From contig CAJMLQ010000020.1 in assembly GCA_905214265.1 (NCBI GenBank), forward strand, positions 1-33,427: DNA of 33,427 bases, written 5' to 3'. A model generated the notes under the pieces. The model was given only the letters and a program-made list of their open reading frames with translations, had not been told where the DNA came from and ran no database searches. This document shows, one piece after another, positions 22,324 to 30,861 of this stretch (its first letter is position 1; every line of letters begins with the position of its first letter). The stretch comes from an uncultured bacterium (lineage in GTDB: Bacteria; Bacillota; Clostridia; Oscillospirales; Ruminococcaceae). A program made the position numbers and the translations under genes.

Positions 22324-23145
22324 TTATAGGGCCCTTCTGCTTTTTCGGTACAACGCGGGGGAACAGCCGGTACATTTTTTGAAATACAGGGAAAAGTAGT
22401 TCCGATCAATAAAATTCAGACGGCTGGCGATATCTTCGATGGTCAGCTCAGTGTTTTTCAGAAGGGATTCCGCAAGGCTGATGCGGACGTTTTGATAGTA
22501 ACGGTAGGGGGTCGCTCCTAGCTCCCGGCGGAAGGTACGGTTCAGGGCGTCTGTGGAAATTCCAAAGTGCCGGGCCATTTTTTGGACGGAAAATGGGTAC
22601 TGGACGTTCTGGCAGATATAGGCGTCGTATTTTTGGGCGGTGCTTTCCTCAGAACGGTGTGGGGGGCTGCCGGCCGGTTGTTCCGCAGCGTGAAGTTCCA
22701 GAAGCAGGCGGAAGATCAACTGGGAGAGATTCGAAAACTGGTCCGTCTTTTCCGCAATCAGGCGTACGGCCTGGTCCAGCTCCCCTTCGGCATGGATAGG
22801 GGCAGAGGGGAAAGCGCCCTTTCCGAAAAGGTTGTCCAGGAGACTGTTAAAAAGACTGCCGCGGATGTTCAGCCATTTGAGAATGGGCGGCTGGCTCCGG
22901 TCTGCGTAGATCCGGTAATCTGTTTCGTAGGGAAGCAGAAAGCAGTCCCCCTGTTGGAGGTACTGGATCCGGTCGGCGGTTTCCTCGATGAGGATGCCGG
23001 ATTTTATATAGCCCAGCACGTTAGTCAGACTTCCGCTCCGCTCAATGGAATAATTTGGGTCCGCTTGGACGACACCGGCCTGGCGGATATGGAGAAGGGG
23101 GTTTTCAGGCTGGTTGTTTTCAAAAAAGGTTTCCTGGAAGATCAC
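22324..23145 (-). CDS. AraC-family transcriptional regulator
   Basis: 273 aa from GTG 23145, chosen because AGAGGTG lies 8 nt upstream and because the promoter's start site (about 23158) lies downstream of the more distal in-frame start codons. The N-terminal half is a cupin-like sensor domain (YLQQGDCFLLPYETDYRIY near 80-98). The C-terminal part has two helix-turn-helix motifs: VQKMARHFGISTDALNRTFR and IEDIASRLNFIDRNYFSLYFKK, followed by CSPALYRKSRR. It is divergent from the GH116 gene and probably activates it in response to a sugar. Confidence 0.9.
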   Translation of the reverse strand: MIFQETFFENNQPENPLLHIRQAGVVQADPNYSIERSGSLTNVLGYIKSGILIEETADRIQYLQQGDCFLLPYETDYRIYADRSQPPILKWLNIRGSLFNSLLDNLFGKGAFPSAPIHAEGELDQAVRLIAEKTDQFSNLSQLIFRLLLELHAAEQPAGSPPHRSEESTAQKYDAYICQNVQYPFSVQKMARHFGISTDALNRTFRRELGATPYRYYQNVRISLAESLLKNTELTIEDIASRLNFIDRNYFSLYFKKCTGCSPALYRKSRRAL

Positions 23146-23164
23146 GGCGTTCACCTCTGAATCC

Positions 23165-23193
23165 ATTATAAAGAAATGCCAGTAGAAATACAA
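23165..23193 (-). promoter_or_regulatory. Promoter of the AraC regulator gene
   Basis: On the minus strand TTGTAT (23188-23193) and a perfect TATAAT (23165-23170) are 17 bp apart. The predicted start near 23158 decides the GTG 23145 start. Confidence 0.7.
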
Positions 23194-23224
23194 GTTTTCT
23201 TAATGAAATAATCCGGTTTATCTA

Positions 23225-23253
23225 TAGAAAATTGAATTTCGCCTTGTTATAAT
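23225..23253 (+). promoter_or_regulatory. Promoter of the GH116 gene
   Basis: A perfect TATAAT (23248-23253) has only a weak -35 (TAGAAA at 23225-23230, 17-bp spacing). A poor -35 next to a divergent AraC gene suggests activation by that regulator. Confidence 0.55.
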
Positions 23254-23298
23254 GCGAGGTAGCAGGAAGAAATTTTTATAGTGGAGGGAGCTGTGAGA

Positions 23299-25848
23299 AT
23301 GAAAAAGCTATTTTCCAAGGAATGTGGGGCGCAGATTTCGTTCCCGCTGGGCGGAATTGGGACTGGAAGCGTCGGCTTGGCGGGAAACGGTGCGCTGGTG
23401 GACTGGGAGATCCGCAACCGGCCAAACCGGGAAAGCATCAACGGTTTTTCTAATTTTGCCATCAAGGCGGAAGATGAGGCGGCGCAGTCCGTTGTGGACG
23501 CTAGGCTGCTGCAGGGAGACACCATGAGGGACTACATGGGCGGCCTGCATTTCGGCAATCATTCCTGGGGGTTTGGCCACGGGCCCAACCGGGGGACCAT
23601 GGCAGGGGAAAAACATTTCGAAAATGTGGAGTTCTGCGGGGAATTCCCCATTGCGACAGTCCGGTTCCGGGATGTGCATTTTCCGGGGGAGGTGTCTTTG
23701 GAGGCGTTCAATCCCTTTATCCCCGGAAATTCCGACGACAGCAGTATTCCAGCTGCATTTTTCCAATTTTCAATTCAGAATCCAACGGAGCGGGCGCTGA
23801 AATACTCTATCGGTTTTTCTGTGACCAATCCTTTCCCGAAATCGGGTCGACATGCCTATGTAAGCCGGGGCGGCGTCAGCGCGATCACCATGGACAGCGG
23901 CGTCCAGGACCCAGACGGCGTGGATTACGGTCAGGCAGCGATTGCCGCCGACGGCGCGGAAATGACTTGGCAGGAATACTGGTACCGGGGCGGCTGGTTT
24001 GATGAAGTGACCATGTTCAATAACGAATTTTTTGCGTACGGGCCTATGAAAAACCGCCGGTTCGACAGTCTGGCTGAGGAACGTCCGGACACATCTACCC
24101 TGGCCGCCAGCATTTCGGTGGAGCCGGGGGAAAAGAGGAGCATACGGTTCCTTCTGACTTGGTGCGTGCCAAACTGCTGGAAATACTGGTCCGGCGCTGG
24201 ACCGGAGACTGCGCCGAAATGGAAAAATTACTGCGCCAGGCGGTTCCCTAACCCGGTGGAAACGGCGGAATACTGTTTTCAGAATTGGGAAAGGCTCCAC
24301 GGCGATACCGTGCGGTTCAAGGAGGCACTGTTTTCCTCCAGCCTGCCGGAGTGCGTACTGGACGCCATCCAGGGAAACCTCGCGACGCTGAAATCCTCCA
24401 CCTGCCTGCGGCTGGAGGATGGGACGTTTTACGGGTTTGAGGGTGTTGGCCGAGACTATGGAAGCTGCGAAGGTACCTGCCAGCATGTTTGGAATTACGC
24501 CTACGTGCTGCCTTTCCTCTTTCCGGATCTGGAACGGAGCATTCGAGAAACAGAGCTTACTTACGACATGGAACCCAGCGGAGAGCTGCACTTCCGGACG
24601 ATGCTCCCACTGGGGAGCGGGCGGCAGGATTTCCGTGCCTGTGTGGACGGGCAGATGGGTACGGTGATGAAGTTCTACCGGGAGTGGAAAATCTGCGGCG
24701 ATAACCGGTGGCTGGAACGGTACTGGGGCCGTGTCAAGAAATGCATCGAATATGCCTGGAGCCCGGACAACGGGGATCGATGGGATCCGGACAAAACCGG
24801 CGTGATCCACGGGCGGCAGTATCACACGTTGGATATGGAGCTATTTGGTGCCAACTCCTGGCTGACCGGATTCTATCACGGCGCGCTGCTGGCGGGGGCA
24901 GAGATGGCCGAAGCCATGGGCGAGAACGAAACGGCGGCGGAATACCGCAGCCTGTTCCAGAAGGGGCGGCAGTGGTTGGACGCCCACACCTTCAATGGGC
25001 GGCATTACGTCCAGAATATCGACATCCGGGACCGGGCGCTTTTGGAAAAATACGGCGGCTCCGCCAACGATGCCGTGAAGAACTACTGGGATGGGGAAAC
25101 GGGCGAGATCAAGTACCAGATCGGGGAAGGCTGCGAGATCGATCAGGTCGTGGCCGGATGGCACGCGGATCTCATGGGGCTTCCGCCTGTCTTTGATCCG
25201 GATCACCGGCGTCAGGCGCTGGAGAGCATCTATCAGGTGAACTTCAAATCCATGCGGGAGGTGCAGAACCCCTGCCGGATTTTTGCCTGCGACGGAGAAA
25301 AGGGCGTTTTGATGTGCGCCTGGGAGGATGGCACGGAGAAGCCGAAGATCACCATTCCCTACACGGAAGAGTGCATGTCCGGATTCGAATACGCGGCGGC
25401 CTGCAACATGCTTCAGTGCGGCATGGAGAAGGAGGCGTTAGAGATCGTTGCGGCGATCCGGGAGCGGTATGACGGCAAAAAGCGCAATCCGTGGGCGGAG
25501 ATCGAGTGTGGCGCCAGCTATGCCAGGGCCATGGCAAGCTACTCCCTGCTCCTCGCTTACAGCGGGTTCCGGTATGATTTGACGGAAGGCCGGATCGGGT
25601 TCCAACCGGTGCGGCTGGGACGGTACTTCTGGGCGATTGAGGGAGCCTGGGGGACCGTGGAGCTAGAGGAACGGTCCGTTTCCCTGAAGGTCTGCTACGG
25701 GAGACTAGCCCTTCGACGGGTTGAAACTGGTTTGGAGGGCGTCTCCGAAGCAGAACTGGACGGAAAAAGGCTGGAGTTCCGCCAGGAAGGCAGTCAGATC
25801 GTTTTAGACGCCGTATTGGAGGAGAACAGCCTTTTGACATTAAAATAA
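23299..25848 (+). CDS. Glycoside hydrolase family 116-like protein (GBA2 family)
   Basis: 849 aa, no signal peptide, so probably cytoplasmic. GH116 enzymes are retaining beta-glucosidases or beta-xylosidases. The N-terminal domain opens with SFPLGGIGTGSVGLAGNGAL, the family hallmark. The (alpha/alpha)6 catalytic half contains FEG with E381 and TLDMELFG with D512. These align, from memory, with the nucleophile Glu and acid/base Asp of TxGH116 and human GBA2. NPWAEIECGASYARAMASY near 733-751 is also typical. ATG 23299 follows GGAGGGAG at ideal spacing; the GTG at 23281 precedes that site. It is a single gene under the divergent AraC regulator, with no transporter nearby. Confidence 0.87.
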   Translation: MKKLFSKECGAQISFPLGGIGTGSVGLAGNGALVDWEIRNRPNRESINGFSNFAIKAEDEAAQSVVDARLLQGDTMRDYMGGLHFGNHSWGFGHGPNRGTMAGEKHFENVEFCGEFPIATVRFRDVHFPGEVSLEAFNPFIPGNSDDSSIPAAFFQFSIQNPTERALKYSIGFSVTNPFPKSGRHAYVSRGGVSAITMDSGVQDPDGVDYGQAAIAADGAEMTWQEYWYRGGWFDEVTMFNNEFFAYGPMKNRRFDSLAEERPDTSTLAASISVEPGEKRSIRFLLTWCVPNCWKYWSGAGPETAPKWKNYCARRFPNPVETAEYCFQNWERLHGDTVRFKEALFSSSLPECVLDAIQGNLATLKSSTCLRLEDGTFYGFEGVGRDYGSCEGTCQHVWNYAYVLPFLFPDLERSIRETELTYDMEPSGELHFRTMLPLGSGRQDFRACVDGQMGTVMKFYREWKICGDNRWLERYWGRVKKCIEYAWSPDNGDRWDPDKTGVIHGRQYHTLDMELFGANSWLTGFYHGALLAGAEMAEAMGENETAAEYRSLFQKGRQWLDAHTFNGRHYVQNIDIRDRALLEKYGGSANDAVKNYWDGETGEIKYQIGEGCEIDQVVAGWHADLMGLPPVFDPDHRRQALESIYQVNFKSMREVQNPCRIFACDGEKGVLMCAWEDGTEKPKITIPYTEECMSGFEYAAACNMLQCGMEKEALEIVAAIRERYDGKKRNPWAEIECGASYARAMASYSLLLAYSGFRYDLTEGRIGFQPVRLGRYFWAIEGAWGTVELEERSVSLKVCYGRLALRRVETGLEGVSEAELDGKRLEFRQEGSQIVLDAVLEENSLLTLK

Positions 25849-25856
25849 GGATTTGG

Positions 25857-25902
25857 AAATCCGCCGCTTGCGTGCCTTTTTGGGCCCGCAGACGGCGGAT
25901 TT
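25857..25902 (+). terminator. Terminator-like hairpin after the GH116 gene
   Basis: AAATCCGCCG (25857-25866) pairs with CGGCGGATTT (25893-25902), with a further GCG-rich pairing inside. The tail is T-rich but interrupted. Confidence 0.65.
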
Positions 25903-26004
25903 TGGATTTGTGTTGGGAGTTTTCGGATTTTTCTGCCGCTTCATCTGGCTCTGGACGGATTTTTGTGGTACAATGATAAAAACGTTTCAAGGGGGAATTC
26001 GATC

Positions 26005-27267
26005 ATGAAACCTGCGCTTGCCATAGTCGGCGGAGGCGCAGCGGGACTTTGCGCTGCGGTCTGTGCGGGACGCTCCGGCGCCTTTGGCCGCGTCCTGCTC
26101 CTGGAGCGGGGGCCTCGGGTGGGCCGAAAGCTGCTGGCTACCGGAAACGGCCGCTGCAACCTGACGAACCGCTTTTTTTCGGCGGAGAATTACCGGTGCC
26201 GGGACGGACAAGCCCCGGATTTTGTGAAAACTGCTTTTCAGACCTTCGGACTTTCAGAAACGCTGGAGTTTTTTGAAAGCCTGGGCATTGTCCTGACGGA
26301 AGAAGACGGCGGAAAGATCTATCCCCGGTCTTTCCAGGCGGCGTCGGTGCTGGATGCTCTGCGGTTTGAAGCGGAGCGTTTGGGTGTGGAGATCCTCTGC
26401 GGTCAGGAGGTGACAGGGACCCGGCCCACGGCGGAGGGGTTTCTGCTCTTTACGGAGAATGGGCGGCATCGGGCGAGCCGGGTCCTGCTGGCAGCCGGGG
26501 GCGCCGCCTCGCCCAAACTGGGCGGCACAGACAGCGGCTGCCGGCTGCTGGAAAGCCTCGGCCATGGGGTTACGCAACTGATCCCCTCCATTGTGCAGCT
26601 GAAAACAGAAACGGAGACCATCCGCGCCCTCACCGGCATCAAGGCCAATGGAAGGACGATTTTGACCGATGGGAAGGACTCTTTTGCGGAGGAAGGAGAA
26701 ATCCTCTTCACGGAATATGGTGTTTCGGGGCCGCCGGTGATGCAGCTTTCCTGCCAGGCGGGGCGGATGCTGGCCCGGGGACGGAGGCCGGCGCTTTTCC
26801 TGGATCTGGCGGCGGAATACGGGGAAAAAGAGCTGCTCCAGCTGCTGGAGCAGCGCGCCGCTGCCCGGGCCTGGGTTTTATTGGAAAACTTTCTGGTTGG
26901 GATGTTCCACAAACGAGTGGGACAGGCAGCCATGAAGGCGGCGGGAATCACGCCCCTTTCCCGGGAAGCCGGAAGCCTGTCCGGTGGGGAGCTCCGGATG
27001 CTGGCGGCTCAGCTCAAGAGATGGAAGCTGCCGTTGACCGGCACCATGGGATTGGCCAATGCCCAGGTGACGGCGGGCGGTGCGGAGCTTTCCGAATTTG
27101 ACTCGGAGACGATGGAATCCAGGCTGGTGCCGGGGCTCTTTGCCTGCGGCGAGGTGCTGGATATCGACGGGGACTGCGGCGGTTTCAACCTGCAATGGGC
27201 CTGGTCGTCGGCCATGCTTGCGGCCCGGAGCATGGCCGCGCAGATGAAAGGCGGTATGAATCAATGA
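26005..27267 (+). CDS. BaiN/HI0933-family FAD-dependent oxidoreductase
   Basis: 420 aa flavoprotein. The N-terminal Rossmann phrase is AIVGGGAAGLCAAVCAG (residues 5-21), followed by ERGPRVGRKLLATGNGRCNLTN, the hallmark of the HI0933 family. The GEVLDIDGDCGGFNLQWAWSSAMLAA end forms the second FAD-contact region. The family includes the bile-acid-processing BaiN and many enzymes of unknown substrate, and it is often annotated as aminoacetone oxidase; the true reaction here is not known. ATG 26005 has AAGGGGG upstream; an earlier in-frame start lies over the -10 region. It overlaps fbp by four bases (ATGA), so the two are translated together. Confidence 0.9.
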   Translation: MKPALAIVGGGAAGLCAAVCAGRSGAFGRVLLLERGPRVGRKLLATGNGRCNLTNRFFSAENYRCRDGQAPDFVKTAFQTFGLSETLEFFESLGIVLTEEDGGKIYPRSFQAASVLDALRFEAERLGVEILCGQEVTGTRPTAEGFLLFTENGRHRASRVLLAAGGAASPKLGGTDSGCRLLESLGHGVTQLIPSIVQLKTETETIRALTGIKANGRTILTDGKDSFAEEGEILFTEYGVSGPPVMQLSCQAGRMLARGRRPALFLDLAAEYGEKELLQLLEQRAAARAWVLLENFLVGMFHKRVGQAAMKAAGITPLSREAGSLSGGELRMLAAQLKRWKLPLTGTMGLANAQVTAGGAELSEFDSETMESRLVPGLFACGEVLDIDGDCGGFNLQWAWSSAMLAARSMAAQMKGGMNQ

Positions 27268-29273
27268 AACAGGATCTGGAATTTGTCCGGGGCCACCTCC
27301 GCTATCTGCGGATTCTCGCCCATCAGTATCCCACGGTGGAGGCGGCCTCCACCGAAATCATCAACCTGCAGGCCATGCTGAATCTCCCCAAGGGGACGGA
27401 GCATTTTATGTCCGACCTCCACGGGGAGTACGAGGCGTTTCTCCACATCCTCAACAACGCCTCCGGGGCCATCAAGGAGAAGGTGGACATTCTTTACGGC
27501 AACACCCTTTCCTCTAAGGAGCGGGCGGTGCTGGCAACGCTCATCTACTACACCGAGGCCAAGCTCAAGGAGATCCGGGAGGAGCTCTCGGAGGAGGACC
27601 TGGCCGAATGGTACAAGATCACCCTCAACCGGCTCATGGAGATCTGCCGGCTGGTGGCGTCCAAGTACACCCGGTCCAAGGTGCGGGAGGCTCTGCCCAA
27701 GGGGTACGAGTACATCATCGACGAGTTGCTCCACACCAACTACGACGCACTGAACAAGGAGCAATACTACGAAAATATCATTGCCACCATCATCGACATC
27801 GGGCGGGCCGACGCCTTTATCAATGCGGTCTGCGCCACCATCAAGCGGCTGGTGGTAGACCGGCTCCACATCGTGGGAGATATTTTCGACCGAGGACCCC
27901 GGGCAGATATTATCCTTGACTCACTGGAGCGGCACCACAGGGTGGATATTCAGTGGGGAAACCACGACATCCTGTGGATGGGGGCCGCAGCGGGAAGCCG
28001 CACCTGCATCGCCAATGTCCTCAACAACTCCATCACCTACAACAACCTGGAGGTCATCGAGACCGGCTACGGCATCAGCCTGCGTCCTCTGGCCATCTTC
28101 GCCAACGAAGTCTACCGCAATTCCGACGTCTCCTGCTTCATGCCCCGGGTACCGGACGGCGGGCGGTACAGCCCCAAGGATCTGGAGCAGGTGGCCCGGA
28201 TGCACAAGGCCATCGCCATCATCCTCTTCAAGCTGGAAGGACAGATCATCCTCCGGAATCCATCCTTCGGCATGGAGGACCGGCTGCTGCTGGACAAGGT
28301 CGACTACAGTCGAGGCTCCATCACACTGGAAGGAAAGGAATATCCACTGAAGGACTGCGCGTTTCCCACGGTAGACCAGGCCGACCCCTACCGTTTGAGC
28401 CCTGAAGAATCGTCGGTGATGAGCCAGCTGCGTTTTTCCTTCCAGCAGAGCGAAAAGCTCCAGCGCCATGTGAAATTCTTGTACTCCAAGGGCGGAATGT
28501 ACCTCTGCTGCAATCAGAATCTGCTTTTCCACGGTTGCATCCCCATGGACGAAGAGGGAAACTTTGCCGTTTTCCGGACGGGAAGCGGGCAGGAGCTGTC
28601 CGGGAAGGCATTTCTCGATTATACGGAGACCCTGGCCCGGCAGGGTTATTATGCCGATCCCGGTTCTCCGGAGCGTCAGCTGGGGAAAGATTTCCTATGG
28701 TTTTTGTGGTGCGGCCGCAACTCGCCGCTCTTTGGCCGGAACAAGATGACCACCTTTGAACGGCTGCTCATCGGCGATCCGGAAATCTGCAGGGAGCAGA
28801 AAAACCCATACTACGTCCACAGTGCCAAGATGGAGACCTGCCTGCGGATTTTGCAGGAATTCGGCTTGAATGGGGAATACTCCCACATCATCAACGGACA
28901 CGTCCCGGTGCGCAGCAAGGACGGAGAGAATCCGGTCAAGGCGGGGGGACGGCTCATCGTCATCGACGGCGGCTTCTGTAAGGTGTATCAGCCCCAGACC
29001 GGAATCGCGGGATACACGTTGATCTACAACTCTCACGGCATCCGGATCACCTCCCATGAGCCCTTCGACGGGGTCCAGGACGCCATCCGCAACAACAAGG
29101 ACATTCTGTCCACTTCGGTGATTTTCGAAACCCGGGAATCCCGCATCAAGATCGCGGACACCGACGACGGCCGGAGTATTCGGGAGAACATCGAGGACCT
29201 GAAGCTGTTGCTGGATGCCTATCGGGCAGGCCTTGTCAAAGAAGGACACAAGCGGGTTTCTTCTGTGGAGTAG
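27264..29273 (+). CDS. fbp: Fructose-1,6-bisphosphatase, class III
   Basis: 669 aa, the large Firmicutes type. It hydrolyses fructose 1,6-bisphosphate to fructose 6-phosphate for gluconeogenesis. Calcineurin-like metal-site motifs are present: SDLHGEY at 50-56, GDIFDRGP at 205-212 and WGNHD at 231-235. HGCIPMDEEG (about 425-434) and INGHVPV further on are also typical. ATG 27264 overlaps the flavoprotein stop; AAAGGCGG lies upstream. The open frame extends further upstream but would overlap the flavoprotein gene more deeply. It is convergent with gpr, with only 26 nt between the stop codons. Confidence 0.96.
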   Translation: MKQDLEFVRGHLRYLRILAHQYPTVEAASTEIINLQAMLNLPKGTEHFMSDLHGEYEAFLHILNNASGAIKEKVDILYGNTLSSKERAVLATLIYYTEAKLKEIREELSEEDLAEWYKITLNRLMEICRLVASKYTRSKVREALPKGYEYIIDELLHTNYDALNKEQYYENIIATIIDIGRADAFINAVCATIKRLVVDRLHIVGDIFDRGPRADIILDSLERHHRVDIQWGNHDILWMGAAAGSRTCIANVLNNSITYNNLEVIETGYGISLRPLAIFANEVYRNSDVSCFMPRVPDGGRYSPKDLEQVARMHKAIAIILFKLEGQIILRNPSFGMEDRLLLDKVDYSRGSITLEGKEYPLKDCAFPTVDQADPYRLSPEESSVMSQLRFSFQQSEKLQRHVKFLYSKGGMYLCCNQNLLFHGCIPMDEEGNFAVFRTGSGQELSGKAFLDYTETLARQGYYADPGSPERQLGKDFLWFLWCGRNSPLFGRNKMTTFERLLIGDPEICREQKNPYYVHSAKMETCLRILQEFGLNGEYSHIINGHVPVRSKDGENPVKAGGRLIVIDGGFCKVYQPQTGIAGYTLIYNSHGIRITSHEPFDGVQDAIRNNKDILSTSVIFETRESRIKIADTDDGRSIRENIEDLKLLLDAYRAGLVKEGHKRVSSVE

Positions 29274-29299
29274 TTCGGCCGTATCTTTGGATGGCCAGT

Positions 29300-30124
29300 T
29301 TACTGGACCAGGGCGAGGATATCCTCCAGGGCCAGCTCCGGCTGGAGGGCCTTGTTCAGGGCGAAAGCAACGGTTTTCGCGGCGTTTTCGATGACGGTAT
29401 CCACCTCCCGGGGGGTGACCATCATGGGCTCGCGCTGGCCTTCCTGGGGATAGTCCACCACAGTGGGCACGCCTACGGCGACGACAGGGATACCCAGAGT
29501 CTGGCGGCTCAGTTCCTTCCGGCGGTTGGCGACTCCGGAGCCGGGTGAGATGCCGGTGTCGCATACCTGCACAGTTGCGCCCAACCGCGACGGATCCCCG
29601 GCCGCCAGGGCATCCACCACGATCACCGCGGTGGGAGAGGTCTCCTTCACCAGGGCGGCAAGGATCTCACAGGTCTCCATCCCGGTCTGCCCCAGGACGC
29701 CGGGAGCAATGACCGACACCGGACGCAGGCGGCCCAGTCCCAGGGAGGACGCGAATTCCGGGCCAATGTGCCGGGTGGCCAGCATGAGGTTTACCACCTC
29801 TGGCCCCAAGGCGTCGGGAGTGATGGAGGCGTTTCCAAGCCCCGTGACCAGCACCGGCCCCTCCGGCAGAAGCCGGGACACGGCTTCCGCCACGGCCAGA
29901 ACCTCCGCTTCAAAGTCCGCCGGCGCTTTTCGGAAGGGAGCGCATTCCACCGTCAGGTACTGCCCTTCCGGCTTGCCCAGGGCCTTTGCCGCCTCCTTGT
30001 CCGTTACGCGGACGGTGACCAGAGTCACCCCCCGCAGATCCTCTTCCTCCCGCTTTGCCCCTGCCGGAAGGCTTGCTCCGGCCAGTTCCAGCCGCTCTAC
30101 GGCCAAGTCGGTCCGAATTCCCAA
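29300..30124 (-). CDS. gpr: Germination protease GPR
   Basis: 274 aa. An aspartic-type endoprotease that degrades SASPs when spores germinate; it is made as a zymogen in the forespore. The N-terminus carries IRTDLAVE, the auto-processing region. VTGLGNASITPDALGPEV (about 98-115), APGVLGQTGMET and DALAAGDPSRLGATVQVCDTGISPGSGV follow in the usual order. TTG 30124 is preferred because AAAGGGG lies 7 nt upstream; the GTG at 30142 would put that site inside the gene. The matching substrate gene is the SASP at 5310-5501. It is divergent from rpsT. Confidence 0.95.
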   Translation of the reverse strand: MGIRTDLAVERLELAGASLPAGAKREEEDLRGVTLVTVRVTDKEAAKALGKPEGQYLTVECAPFRKAPADFEAEVLAVAEAVSRLLPEGPVLVTGLGNASITPDALGPEVVNLMLATRHIGPEFASSLGLGRLRPVSVIAPGVLGQTGMETCEILAALVKETSPTAVIVVDALAAGDPSRLGATVQVCDTGISPGSGVANRRKELSRQTLGIPVVAVGVPTVVDYPQEGQREPMMVTPREVDTVIENAAKTVAFALNKALQPELALEDILALVQ

Positions 30125-30185
30125 ATGATCGTCCCCTTTCACAAAAATATCGCTTCAAAAATCCCGGAAAACTTCGGAAAAGCCC

Positions 30186-30214
30186 TTGCAATTTTTCCGG
30201 AAAAATGGTATGAT
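30186..30214 (+). promoter_or_regulatory. Promoter of rpsT
   Basis: TTGCAA (30186-30191) and TATGAT (30209-30214) have a 17-bp spacer. The leader to rpsT is about 125 nt and contains GCGCCC (30250-30255) paired with GGGCGC (30271-30276), a possible control structure. Confidence 0.75.
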
Positions 30215-30344
30215 AAAAAAGCTGTCAAAAGCCTGTCACGTGTCTAGGTGCGCCCATGCGCATTTTTGACGGGCGCTTGCGGGCAGTGCCAATCCTCAGT
30301 TAGTTTGCGTGAGCAGGCTGACTTTATGTGAAGGAGGTGCAAAT

Positions 30345-30608
30345 ATGCCGAACATTAAATCTGCGAAAAAGCGCGTGAAAGTCACCGCGACTAAAACGCT
30401 GCAGAACAGAATGCTCAAAGGTAACCTGAAGGCCGCCCTGAAGGCTGCGAACGCCGCTATTGAGTCCGACGCCGCTGATAAAGCCGCCGCCGCTCAGAAA
30501 GCATACAAGGTCATCGACCAGTCCGCCGCTAAGGGGATCATCCACAAGAACCAGGCTGCCAGACGGAAATCCCAGATTGCATCCAAACTGAATGCAGCAA
30601 AGGCGTAA
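30345..30608 (+). CDS. rpsT: 30S ribosomal protein S20
   Basis: 87 aa, small and very basic, binds 16S rRNA early in 30S assembly. It starts MPNIKSAKKRVKVTATKTLQNRM and ends KNQAARRKSQIASKLNAAKA, both typical of S20. A strong AAGGAGGTG lies 5 nt before the ATG; the in-frame upstream ATG would place this site inside the gene. It stands alone between gpr and a strong terminator; gpr-rpsT neighbourhood is common in Clostridia. Confidence 0.97.
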   Translation: MPNIKSAKKRVKVTATKTLQNRMLKGNLKAALKAANAAIESDAADKAAAAQKAYKVIDQSAAKGIIHKNQAARRKSQIASKLNAAKA

Positions 30609-30641
30609 TCCCCCTCACCGGATTTTGCTTTTGTGAATAAG

Positions 30642-30675
30642 CGCCCGCTTCCCTGACCTCTGGAAGCGGGCGTTT
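30642..30675 (+). terminator. Terminator after rpsT
   Basis: CGCCCGCTTCC (30642-30652) pairs with GGAAGCGGGCG (30662-30672), followed by TTTCGTTATCTT. Confidence 0.85.
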
Positions 30676-30691
30676 CGTTATCTTATTTGAA

Positions 30692-30728
30692 AAAACGGAG
30701 CGCGGCCCATTGAGCTGCGCTCCGTTTT
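30692..30728. terminator. Bidirectional hairpin between rpsT and rhaB
   Basis: AAAACGGAGCGC (30692-30703) pairs with GCGCTCCGTTTT (30717-30728). The A and T runs at both ends allow termination from either side; it mainly closes the minus-strand rhaB operon. Confidence 0.8.
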
Positions 30729-30740
30729 GGGTGCGGCCCG

Positions 30741-30847
30741 GCCGCACGGGGATGAGATTTCGCACTCTGCGGAGCGCGAGGAAGGGCGCTGCTCTTTCCA
30801 AACTCGCCGCCTTTTGGAAAAGGCGGACGAAAACTTTCTGTTGGCAA
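30741..30847 (-). repeat. Structured intergenic repeat, copy B
   Basis: Homologous to 8587-8688 when read on the minus strand. It keeps TTGCCAACAGAAAGTTTT, hairpin 1 (CCGCCTTTT with AAAAGGCGG), a one-mismatch hairpin 2 (GGAAAG / CCTTCC), hairpin 3 (GCGCTC / GAGTGC) and ATCCCCGTGCGGC. It begins about 14 nt after the rhaB stop codon. Confidence 0.7.
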
Positions 30848-30861
30848 GACTTTTGTTTGAG

